This document shows positions 16,511-23,692 of a stretch of DNA of 41,420 bases, piece after piece (the first letter of the stretch is position 1; each line of letters opens with the position of its first letter). Source of the DNA: JAJPHY01 sp040754475 (GTDB lineage: Bacteria > Actinomycetota > UBA4738 > HRBIN12); assembly GCA_040754475.1 (NCBI GenBank), contig JBFMCN010000097.1, positions 1-41,420 of the forward strand, given 5' to 3'. The notes below the pieces were generated by a model that worked only from the letters and a program-made list of their open reading frames with translations, was not told the DNA's origin and searched no databases. Both the position numbers and the translations under genes were made by a program.

Positions 16511-16545
16511 CACGCTTGTTACCGATACACTACCCGTGCTAGGCT
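16502..16545 (+). promoter_or_regulatory. Operator-promoter 3, vwa4
   Basis: A perfect 11-bp inverted repeat (16502-16512 with 16517-16527) around CGCT has the core CGGTAACA/TGTTACCG. TTGTTA (16516-16521) is the -35, and after 18 bp comes the extended -10 TGC-TAGGCT (hexamer 16540-16545). The vwa4 ATG is 40 nt on, behind GGAGGAGC. The left arm contains the stop codon of srpbcc3. Confidence 0.8.
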
Positions 16546-16585
16546 GCGACCTAGCCAGGTAGCGACAAGTTCGGAGGAGCAGCCA

Positions 16586-17869
16586 ATGCGCGTGCGCTAC
16601 TCGGAGTGGGACGGGACCCAGACGCCGCACAGAGGCTTCGGATACGTCGTGGGGGATCCTCGCGAGGACTGGGATCCGATGATGATGTTCCTCCCTTCGG
16701 GAGGTGGGCCGAACACACCTCAGGCATCGATCAGCACGGTCCTTCGTCAGCGGGCCAGAGCCCGATCTTCGGGCATGTTCGGGTCCGTGGCCGCGCTGAT
16801 GCGGCAGGCCCGAGCCGTGAGGAGCCGGAACCTGAACCTTGAGGGCGCACTGGAGGATATCGACGCGGATGCCCTTCGGAAGGCAATGGGAGAGGGCGCG
16901 GTCCGTGATCTCCGCGCCCTGCTGTCCATCGAGCGTGCAGGGCTCGTCAACACCCGAAAGGGCCGCCTGGAGATCACCCCCAAGGGTGCGCGGAAGCTCG
17001 GAGACCGCGCTCTGGCCCAGATGTACCGGCAGCTTCGCCAAGACAAGGAGGGCACGCACGAGACCCGTGAGGTCGGCGGCCTTGCGGAGCCGACCGGAGG
17101 GACCCGGCCCTGGCGCTTCGGGGACTACGGCCAGATCGCCGTTCAGCGGACCGTCTTCAACGCTGTGCTTCGGGGAGGGCCCGGCAAGGAGGTCCGTCTC
17201 ACACCCGATGATTTCGAGTTGCTCGAGGCAGAGCACCGGACCCAGGCCGCGACGGCCCTGTGCCTCGACCTCTCCTCGTCCATGGCGATGAGAGGTCACT
17301 GGTCCGATGCGAAGAAGATGGCCCTTGCACTTCATGCACTGATCGAGGGACGCCATCCCCACGATCGTCTGTACATCATCGGGTTCTCCAACTACGCAAG
17401 GCAGATCAAGGTCCATGACCTTCCAATGGTCGTGCCGGACAACTCAGGCACGAACATGCAGCACGCCTTCCACCTGGCAGGGCGCCTTCTGACCAAGCAT
17501 CCGCGTTCGACCCGACAGGTGATCATGGTGACCGACGGCGAGCCGACTGCCCATCTGCAGGGTGAAGAGGTCGTCTATGCGTTCGGGAACGTTGTCGCCG
17601 ACACTCCGCATCCTCGAGGGCTGACGGGTCGCACGGGCGGTGGTCTGTGGGGGAACGCGGCCGACACGGTTCGGGTCACGCTGACCGAAGCGATGAGGCT
17701 GTCCAGAGCGGGCGTCAACCTGAACGTGTTCATGCTCGAGAAGGCCCCGGGATTGACCAGGTTCATGGAGCGCCTCGCACAGCTGACCGCCGGTCGGGTG
17801 TTCCTCGTCAAGGATGCTGAGCTCGGCTCATTCATCCTTCGCGACTACGTGGCCCAGCGGGCCTCATAG
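16586..17869 (+). CDS. VWA-domain protein, MoxR partner (vwa4)
   Basis: This 427-aa fourth paralogue has N-terminus MRVRYSEWDGTQ, helical middle region and VWA domain with intact MIDAS (DLSSS, NSGTNMQ, TDGEPTAH). The post-MIDAS segment again differs (NVVADTPHPRGLTGRTGG). It is transcribed from operator-promoter 3 and followed by a terminator hairpin, so it forms its own unit. Keeping the metal site in all four copies argues that each is functional rather than decaying. Confidence 0.9.
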   Translation: MRVRYSEWDGTQTPHRGFGYVVGDPREDWDPMMMFLPSGGGPNTPQASISTVLRQRARARSSGMFGSVAALMRQARAVRSRNLNLEGALEDIDADALRKAMGEGAVRDLRALLSIERAGLVNTRKGRLEITPKGARKLGDRALAQMYRQLRQDKEGTHETREVGGLAEPTGGTRPWRFGDYGQIAVQRTVFNAVLRGGPGKEVRLTPDDFELLEAEHRTQAATALCLDLSSSMAMRGHWSDAKKMALALHALIEGRHPHDRLYIIGFSNYARQIKVHDLPMVVPDNSGTNMQHAFHLAGRLLTKHPRSTRQVIMVTDGEPTAHLQGEEVVYAFGNVVADTPHPRGLTGRTGGGLWGNAADTVRVTLTEAMRLSRAGVNLNVFMLEKAPGLTRFMERLAQLTAGRVFLVKDAELGSFILRDYVAQRAS

Positions 17870-17938
17870 CTGGGACGTCGCGGCCACGCCCCGCGCGCCG
17901 ACCTTCAGAAGCCTGCTGGAGCGGGATCAGCCGGCCGC

Positions 17939-17959
17939 GAGCCCGGCCGCGGGCTCTTT
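17939..17959 (+). terminator. Terminator after vwa4
   Basis: GAGCCCG (17939-17945) pairs with CGGGCTC (17950-17956) around GCCG, followed by TTT. It closes the accessory array. The rest of the 251-nt gap to the next gene holds no gene I can support; a short frame ending at TAG 18068-18070 (VTVMLGTNPVPVD) might be a relic but is unidentifiable. Confidence 0.6.
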
Positions 17960-18108
17960 GGTAGTCATCCCCACCGTCTCCCCACCGCGGAGGTCGAGAT
18001 CGTGGGGGCGACTGGTGACCGTGAGACCGTGACGGTCATGCTCGGCACGAATCCCGTCCCGGTCGACTAGGGCACTCGGTGCCGGACCTCGCGCCGCGGC
18101 GGGTGCGC

Positions 18109-18114
18109 TAGCCT
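18109..18114 (+). promoter_or_regulatory. Leaderless promoter -10 box of ttuB
   Basis: TAGCCT ends 6 nt before ATG 18121, the same spacing as at secG, moxR, pafA and asnC. No Shine-Dalgarno is present. An in-frame TTG at 18115 would fall inside this spacer, so ATG is the better start. Confidence 0.55.
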
Positions 18115-18120
18115 TTGGGC

Positions 18121-18321
18121 ATGAAGGTGAGGCTGCGGAACCCGGACCGCGAGGTCGAGGTCACAGGCGGCCGCCGGGTCCGCGATGTCCTGTCCGAGCT
18201 GGGCGTCAACCCCGACGCCGTGCTCGTTATCCGCGGGAAGGAGCTCCTCACGCGCGACGATCGCGTGAGCGACGACGATCGCATCGAGATCCGCCCGGTG
18301 ATCTCCGGGGGGGCGGCATGA
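18121..18321 (+). CDS. ttuB: TtuB/ThiS-like ubiquitin-fold sulfur carrier
   Basis: This 66-aa beta-grasp protein (MKVRLRNPDREVEV, VRDVLSELGVNPDAVLVIRG, DDRIEIRPVISGG) is followed directly by a TtuA-like thiolase. In Thermus, TtuB is thiocarboxylated on its C-terminal Gly-Gly and gives sulfur to TtuA for tRNA 2-thiolation. Here the protein ends GGAA: two alanines follow the Gly-Gly, so the tail would have to be trimmed, or the usual chemistry is altered. The stop overlaps the ttuA start as ATGA, which is what adds the last codon. No activating E1-like enzyme or trimming protease gene is in the window. Confidence 0.8.
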   Translation: MKVRLRNPDREVEVTGGRRVRDVLSELGVNPDAVLVIRGKELLTRDDRVSDDDRIEIRPVISGGAA

Positions 18322-19247
18322 GGTGCAGGCGCTGCCGGGCTCGCGCGGTCGTCGAGGTCCGGCGCCACAACGCGGCGTTCTGCGGCAACTGCTTCGTGAG
18401 CCATGTTCGCGAGCAGGTCTGGCGGGCGATCGTGGATCAGGGCATGTTTGGCCACCGCGACCGGATCCTGGTGGCGGTCTCCGGCGGGAAGGACTCGCTC
18501 GCGCTCTGGGACATCCTCCTCGAGCTCGGGTATCGGGCCTCAGGCCTACACGTCGGGCTGGGGATCGGCGCCTACTCCGTCCATTCGCGCGAAGCGGCGG
18601 CGGCGTTCGCGAGGAGGCGCGATGCGGAACTCGTAACCGTGGACCTGGCGGACGAGTACGGCTTCGACATCCCGACTGCCGGACGGAAGGGATCCCGCTC
18701 GACGTGCGCGGTGTGCGGGCTGTCGAAGCGGTACCTGTTCAATCGCGTTGCGCTGGAACGCGGTTACGACGTGCTCGCAACCGGCCACAACCTCGACGAC
18801 GAAGCCGCGACTCTCCTGGGCAACACGCTCCGGTGGCAGACGGAGTACATCGCCCGGCAGCACCCGGTGCTCCCGGCCGAGCCTGGGTTCGCGAAGAAGG
18901 TGAAGCCCCTGTACCGTGTGTCCGAGCTCGAGGCGGCCGCGTACTCTTTCCTGCGCGGTATCGACTACGTCGTCGGGGAGTGTCCGCTGGTCGCCGGCAA
19001 CACCCAGCTGCGCCACAAGGAGGCCATGGACCTGCTCGAGTCGACCTCGCCCGGGACGAAGGCGCAGTTCCTCCTCGGTTACCTGGAGCGGGCGGCGACG
19101 CTGTTCGAGGATCGAAACAGGCCGGAGCTGAAGCCATGCGAGCAGTGCGCCCAGCCGACGACTGGGCGCTTGTGCGCGTTCTGCAGGGCTCGGGCGCAGA
19201 TTCGCGGCGCGCTCGAGGCAGGCGTCCCCGAGGGAAGCGCACCTTGA
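18318..19247 (+). CDS. ttuA: tRNA-5-methyluridine54 2-sulfurtransferase, TtuA family
   Basis: This 309-aa PP-loop ATPase should make 2-thio(ribo)thymidine at position 54 in the T-loop of tRNAs. It shows SGGKDS at 55-60, an N-terminal zinc finger (Cys3, Cys6, Cys22, Cys25), Cys130 and Cys133 in TCAVCG plus Cys222 in GECPLV, and a C-terminal zinc finger CEQC...CAFC. Those three central cysteines hold the [4Fe-4S] cluster in TtuA and fall at the same residue numbers as in Thermus TtuA as I recall it. The gene is coupled to ttuB in front (ATGA) and trmI behind (TTGA). A more general Ncs6/TIGR00269-type thiolase is the alternative. Confidence 0.87.
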   Translation: MRCRRCRARAVVEVRRHNAAFCGNCFVSHVREQVWRAIVDQGMFGHRDRILVAVSGGKDSLALWDILLELGYRASGLHVGLGIGAYSVHSREAAAAFARRRDAELVTVDLADEYGFDIPTAGRKGSRSTCAVCGLSKRYLFNRVALERGYDVLATGHNLDDEAATLLGNTLRWQTEYIARQHPVLPAEPGFAKKVKPLYRVSELEAAAYSFLRGIDYVVGECPLVAGNTQLRHKEAMDLLESTSPGTKAQFLLGYLERAATLFEDRNRPELKPCEQCAQPTTGRLCAFCRARAQIRGALEAGVPEGSAP

Positions 19248-20035
19248 GTAGGCCCTTCGAGCCGGGGGAGCGCGTGCTTCTGATCGATGGTCGCGGTCGC
19301 CGCTACCTGTTCCGACTCGGGGTCGGGGAGACCTGGCACTCGCACGGCGGCGCGGTGCCCCACAACCTGATCCTCGGCTCGGAGGAAGGTACGCGCGTGT
19401 ACTCGACGGGGGCCATGGGGTTCGTCGCCTACCGCCCACGCCTGTCCGACTTCGTGCTCAAGATGCCGCGCGGCGCGCAGGTCGTGTACCCCAAGGACCT
19501 CGGGGCAATCGTCGTGGAGGCGGACGTCTTCCCCGGCGCGCGCGTCCTCGAAGCGGGCACGGGTTCGGGGTCCCTGACGATCGCGCTCTGCCGCGCCGCA
19601 GGCCCGGAGGGCCGGGTGGTCTCCTACGAGATCCGGCCGGAGTTCCACGCCAAGGCAGTGCAGAACATCGAGGCGTTCTTCGGGCGGCTCCCCGAGTCGC
19701 TCGAGCTTCGGGAGGACGACGTTCGCGGAGTGGCAGAGACGGGAGAGCTGTACGACCGGGTCGTCCTCGATCTGCCCGAGCCGTGGGCGTTGCTCGATAC
19801 CGTATCGCGCGTGCTCGAGTCGGGAGGGATCCTCTGCGCCTACCTTCCGACGACCGTACAGCTTCAGACTCTGGTCCTTGCGCTCGCCGCGCACGGCTTC
19901 GAGCCCACGGAGACCTTCGAGACCCTTCGTCGCTCGTGGCACGTCACCGAGCGAAGCGTCCGTCCAGACCACCGCATGGTCGGCCACACCGGGTTCCTCA
20001 CGGTGGCCAGGCGCGGGTCGCCGCAGATGCCGTAG
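19244..20035 (+). CDS. trmI: tRNA (adenine58-N1)-methyltransferase TrmI
   Basis: This 263-aa Rossmann-fold methyltransferase makes m1A58 in the tRNA T-loop. The N-terminal beta domain (GERVLLIDGRGRRYLFRL, GETWHSHGG) is followed by the SAM-binding motif VLEAGTGSGSLT (about 101-112), the acidic YEIRPEFHAKA and the catalytic-region DLPEPW. I take the TTG at 19244, whose last two bases overlap the ttuA stop, because it yields the normal TrmI N-terminus; the longer frame back to 18323 is a shadow. In Mycobacterium trmI also precedes the proteasome ATPase gene. With TtuA it forms a T-loop modification operon. Confidence 0.92.
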   Translation: MSRPFEPGERVLLIDGRGRRYLFRLGVGETWHSHGGAVPHNLILGSEEGTRVYSTGAMGFVAYRPRLSDFVLKMPRGAQVVYPKDLGAIVVEADVFPGARVLEAGTGSGSLTIALCRAAGPEGRVVSYEIRPEFHAKAVQNIEAFFGRLPESLELREDDVRGVAETGELYDRVVLDLPEPWALLDTVSRVLESGGILCAYLPTTVQLQTLVLALAAHGFEPTETFETLRRSWHVTERSVRPDHRMVGHTGFLTVARRGSPQMP

Positions 20036-20139
20036 AGAGCGCCTCGAGCCGCAACAAGCGAACCGACGGCGCAGGTAGGAACGTATCCATTGGAAAGGGG
20101 GCGCGGTCGCTCGTCCTCGGGCTAGATGGGGACCCGCCG

Positions 20140-20145
20140 TATACT
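20140..20145 (+). promoter_or_regulatory. -10 box of arc
   Basis: TATACT is the closest match to TATAAT in this window. It lies 23 nt before ATG 20169, which has a proper GGGAGGTG ribosome-binding site, so arc has a short leader. The 133-nt gap after trmI otherwise shows nothing identifiable. Confidence 0.5.
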
Positions 20146-20168
20146 TGCGCCCACGCGGGAGGTGAAGC

Positions 20169-21920
20169 ATGGTTGGGCCGGATCCGCGCGAACAGCAGGA
20201 GCAGTACGAGAAGCAGATTCACGAGCTCCAGACCCAGGTCAGGTTCCTGGAAGACGAGGTCGCGCTGCTCCGTCGCCGGCTCACGAACGCTCCCCGACAG
20301 GTCAAGATCCTCGAGGACAAGCTGCTGCAGTCCAAGGGCGATCTTTCGCGCGCTCTCGCTCAGAATGAGAAGCTCGCCGCCACGCTGAGAGCCGAGCGCG
20401 ACAGGATAGAAGCCCTGCGCGAGGAGGTCGAGAAGCTCAGTCAGCCGCCCGCGAGCTTCGGCGTCTACCTGGGGACCAACGACGACGGGTCGGTCGATGT
20501 GTTCACGGCCGGCCGGAAGATGCGTGTGAGCATCGCGCCCGAGCTCGACGCACCGAAGCTCCGCCGCGGCGCCGAGGTGATCCTGAACGAGGCCCTGAAC
20601 GTGGTCGAGGTCCTCGAGCCGGACCGGAGTGGCGAAGTCTGGAGGGTCAAGGATCGGCTGGGCGAGGATCGAGTCATCGTGCTCGGGCACGGCGATGAGG
20701 AGGTCGTCGCGGCGCTGTCGGGAAGCCTGCGCGACGAGCCGATCCGCGCTGGAGACCTCCTGCTTGTCGACCCGCGATCCAGCGTGGCGATCGAGCGCCT
20801 TCCCAAGGAAGAGGTCGAGGAGCTCGTGCTCGAGGAGGTCCCCGATGTCTCGTATGAGGACATCGGGGGCCTCGAGAAGCAGATCGAGGCGATCCGCGAC
20901 GCTGTGGAGCTCCCGTTCCTCTACTCGGAGCTGTTCCACGAGCACCACCTCGAGCCGCCCAAGGGCGTGCTGCTCTACGGTCCTCCCGGTTGCGGCAAGA
21001 CGCTGATAGCGAAAGCCGTGGCCAAGTCCCTTGCCGACAAGGTGCGGGAGAGGACCGGCCGACCGGACGCCCACTCGTACTTCCTGAACATCAAAGGACC
21101 GGAGCTCTTGAACAAGTACGTCGGGGAGACGGAGCGGCAGATCCGCCAGATCTTCCAGCGCGCCAAGGAGCGGAGCGAGGAGGGATTGCCGGTCATCGTC
21201 TTCTTCGACGAGATGGACTCGATCTTCCGAACGCGTGGCTCGGGCATCTCCTCTGACGTGGAGAACACGATCGTGCCGCAGCTGCTGTCCGAGCTCGACG
21301 GCGTCGAGACCCTGAAGAACGTCATCGTGATCGGGGCCTCCAACCGCGAGGATCTCATCGATCCTGCGATCCTTCGGCCGGGGCGCCTCGACGTGAAGAT
21401 CAAGATCGAAAGACCGAACGCCGGGCAGGCGGCCGACATCATGGCCAAGTACCTGAACGCGACCGTTCCGATCCACGGCGAGGAGCATGCGCGCGACGGA
21501 GGCGACGTGGCGGCCGCGGTACGCCGGATGATCCAGAGCACCGTCGATCACATGTACGCCGTATCCGACGAGAACCGCTTCCTCGAGGTCACGTACGCCT
21601 CCGGGGACAAGGAGGTCCTCTACTTCAAGGACTTCAGCTCGGGCGCCATGATCGAGAACGTCGTTCGGCGGGCGAAGAAGGAAGCGATCAAACGATTCCT
21701 CCTGACGGGGGAGAAGGGCATCAAGAGCGAGGACCTCGTTCGCGCGATCCGCGACGAGTTCAAGGAGAACGAAGACCTGCCGAACACGACCAACCCGGAC
21801 GACTGGGCCCGGATCTCCGGCAAGAAGGGCGAGCGCATCGTCTACGTGCGCACGTTGCTCGGGGATCGCGGGGACGAGGGGCGGCAGGTCGAGCGCATCA
21901 GTGCCGGACAGTATCTGTAG
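20169..21920 (+). CDS. arc: Proteasome-associated ATPase ARC/Mpa
   Basis: This 583-aa AAA+ unfoldase feeds pupylated proteins into the 20S proteasome. An N-terminal coiled coil (about residues 10-92), which binds Pup, is followed by two OB domains (about 97-235) and the AAA+ module: Walker A GPPGCGKT near 271-278, Walker B VIVFFDEMDSIF, arginine finger region RPGRLD. The C-terminus ends GQYL, the tail that docks into the proteasome alpha ring. The order arc-dop-pup-prcB-prcA-pafA follows on the same strand. dop starts 9 nt after its stop. Confidence 0.97.
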   Translation: MVGPDPREQQEQYEKQIHELQTQVRFLEDEVALLRRRLTNAPRQVKILEDKLLQSKGDLSRALAQNEKLAATLRAERDRIEALREEVEKLSQPPASFGVYLGTNDDGSVDVFTAGRKMRVSIAPELDAPKLRRGAEVILNEALNVVEVLEPDRSGEVWRVKDRLGEDRVIVLGHGDEEVVAALSGSLRDEPIRAGDLLLVDPRSSVAIERLPKEEVEELVLEEVPDVSYEDIGGLEKQIEAIRDAVELPFLYSELFHEHHLEPPKGVLLYGPPGCGKTLIAKAVAKSLADKVRERTGRPDAHSYFLNIKGPELLNKYVGETERQIRQIFQRAKERSEEGLPVIVFFDEMDSIFRTRGSGISSDVENTIVPQLLSELDGVETLKNVIVIGASNREDLIDPAILRPGRLDVKIKIERPNAGQAADIMAKYLNATVPIHGEEHARDGGDVAAAVRRMIQSTVDHMYAVSDENRFLEVTYASGDKEVLYFKDFSSGAMIENVVRRAKKEAIKRFLLTGEKGIKSEDLVRAIRDEFKENEDLPNTTNPDDWARISGKKGERIVYVRTLLGDRGDEGRQVERISAGQYL

Positions 21921-21929
21921 GGTCGGCTG

Positions 21930-23414
21930 ATGGCCATCCCCAAGGTCCTCGGCACGGAGATCGAGTACGGGATCTTCGCGGTGGGTTCGCCGGACTTCAA
22001 CCCGGTGCTGTCGTCGTCGCTGCTGATCAGCACTTACGCCGGATCCCTCAGACGGATCCGCTGGGACTACGAGGAGGAGTTCCCGCTTCGAGACGCACGT
22101 GGCTTCGAGCCCGCCCAGCCACGTGAAGTGACCGAGGAGGACCTTGGCCTTGCGAACGTCATCCTCCCCAACGGGGCTCGCTACTACGTCGATCATGCCC
22201 ACCCCGAGTACTCGACACCGGAGTGTGCGGACGCGCGGGAGCTGGTGATCCACGAGAAGGCAGGCGAAAGGATCCTCGAGCGCTCGCTGGAAGAGATCCT
22301 CCCGCTCCTGCCGCCCGATCAGCGGATCGCCATCTACAAGAACAACAGTGACGGCAAGGGGAACTCCTTCGGGGCGCACGAGAACTACCTGGTCGACCGG
22401 GAGACGCCATTCTCGGGGATCGTCCGTGACCTCACGCCCTTCCTGGTGTCGCGCCAGATCTTCACCGGAGCCGGAAAGCTGGGAGCCGAGGGAGCCTGGG
22501 ACGACGGCGACCCCCATCGCTTCCAGCTCACCCAACGCGCCGACTTCTTCGAGGCCGAGGTCGGACTGGAGACGACTCTCAGACGGCCCATCGTCAACAC
22601 GCGCGACGAGCCCCATGCCGACCCAGACAAGTACCGCCGGCTCCACGTGATCATCGGCGACGCGAACATGAGCGAGGTTGCGACCTACCTGAAGGTGGGC
22701 TCGACCGCCCTCGTCTTGAAGATGATCGAGGACGAGTACCTCCCCGACCTCTCCCTCGCAAACCCCGTGGCCGCCCTCCACGAGATCTCCCGGGACGTCG
22801 CCTGCACCGAGCAGGTTCGCCTGGCGGACGGGAGACGCCTCTCGGCGATCGAGATCCAGTGGGAATACCTGGATCGGGCGAAGAAGTATGTCGAGCAGGA
22901 AGACCCGTCCCCCGAGAACGACGCGCTGGCAGCGCGGTGGGAGGCAGTGCTCGGCTCGCTCGAGGAAGATCCGCTCTCGCTGTACCGGGAGCTGGACTGG
23001 GTCGCGAAGTACCGGCTACTGGAGGCCTACCGCGACCGAGATGGCCTGCAATGGTCGGACCCCAAGCTCCACCTCGTCGACCTCCAGTACCACGACGTCC
23101 GCCGACACAGGGGCCTCTACCACCGACTCGTCGCGGGAGGCAAGATCGAGCGCCTTGTCACCGACGAGGAGATCGATCGCGCGGTCATGGAGCCCCCGGA
23201 GGATACACGCGCCTATTTCCGCGGACGCTGCATCGCGAAGTACCCGGAGGCGATCGCGGCCGCCTCGTGGGATTCGATCATCTTCGACACCGGGCAGGAA
23301 GCGCTTCAGCGCATTCCCATGCGCGAGCCCTTGCGCGGAACTCGTGAGCACGTCTCGCGCTTGCTCGAACGGGCCCCTGATGCGGCGACCCTGGTGGACA
23401 TGCTCAGATCCTGA
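21930..23414 (+). CDS. dop: Pup deamidase/depupylase Dop
   Basis: This 494-aa member of the glutamine-synthetase-like ligase fold converts the C-terminal Gln of Pup to Glu and can remove Pup from substrates. Visible features are the nucleotide-binding start LGTEIEYGI, the Dop-specific loop region (about 40-70), the catalytic aspartate Asp88 in YYVDHAHPEYSTPE, YKNNSDGKGNSFGAHENYL and the shared motif RPIVNTRDEPHADPDKYRRLHVI. It is homologous to pafA downstream. Because this Pup ends in Gln, Dop activity is required for conjugation here. Confidence 0.96.
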   Translation: MAIPKVLGTEIEYGIFAVGSPDFNPVLSSSLLISTYAGSLRRIRWDYEEEFPLRDARGFEPAQPREVTEEDLGLANVILPNGARYYVDHAHPEYSTPECADARELVIHEKAGERILERSLEEILPLLPPDQRIAIYKNNSDGKGNSFGAHENYLVDRETPFSGIVRDLTPFLVSRQIFTGAGKLGAEGAWDDGDPHRFQLTQRADFFEAEVGLETTLRRPIVNTRDEPHADPDKYRRLHVIIGDANMSEVATYLKVGSTALVLKMIEDEYLPDLSLANPVAALHEISRDVACTEQVRLADGRRLSAIEIQWEYLDRAKKYVEQEDPSPENDALAARWEAVLGSLEEDPLSLYRELDWVAKYRLLEAYRDRDGLQWSDPKLHLVDLQYHDVRRHRGLYHRLVAGGKIERLVTDEEIDRAVMEPPEDTRAYFRGRCIAKYPEAIAAASWDSIIFDTGQEALQRIPMREPLRGTREHVSRLLERAPDAATLVDMLRS

Positions 23415-23445
23415 GCCGATGCGCCGGTCCTTCTCGACGCCCGGC

Positions 23446-23451
23446 TAGAAT
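23446..23451 (+). promoter_or_regulatory. -10 box of pup
   Basis: TAGAAT lies 34 nt before the pup GTG, which has GAGGAGGG as ribosome-binding site. It suggests pup-prcB-prcA can be transcribed apart from arc-dop. Confidence 0.5.
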
Positions 23452-23485
23452 GGCCTGACTGGGAACCTGAGGAGGGCTGCCGGGC

Positions 23486-23692
23486 GTGCCGCGAGAGCAG
23501 GAACAGAAGCGGATCCAGCGCAAGTCCGCCGCTGACGGGGGCGCTGGAGCCGACGCCGGCCAGGCCCAGGCGACCTCCAAGGGCGAGAAGCTCAAGGAGG
23601 AGATGGACGAGATCCTCGACGAGATCGATTCGGTCTTGGAGGAGAACGCCGAGGAGTTCATCAAGAGCTACGTGCAGAAGGGGGGCCAGTGA
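23486..23692 (+). CDS. pup: Prokaryotic ubiquitin-like protein Pup
   Basis: This 68-aa largely disordered tag protein is attached to lysines of target proteins by PafA. It has an Arg/Gln/Gly-rich N-terminus and a C-terminal half with the Pup signature (KEEMDEILDEIDSVLEENAEEF, split here as the ARC-binding helix) and end SYVQKGGQ. The final Gln must be deamidated by Dop. GTG 23486 lies behind GAGGAGGG. The stop overlaps the prcB start as GTGA. Confidence 0.97.
   Translation: MPREQEQKRIQRKSAADGGAGADAGQAQATSKGEKLKEEMDEILDEIDSVLEENAEEFIKSYVQKGGQ

Noticed and set aside
9983..16530. The three palindromes as repeats of a CRISPR or mobile element
   Set aside because: They are thousands of bases apart, each at a promoter with fixed -10 spacing, and lack adjacent repeats or transposase genes.
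17890..18070. Possible small gene ending VTVMLGTNPVPVD before ttuB
   Set aside because: It contains a terminator hairpin, has no start signal or homologue I recognise, and the stretch is too short to judge; at most a relic.
20027..22781. Very long minus-strand open frame opposite arc and dop
   Set aside because: It lies wholly antisense to two well-identified genes, its peptide is Val/Leu/Asp/Arg-rich in the manner of third-position GC shadows, and it has no recognisable domain or start signal.
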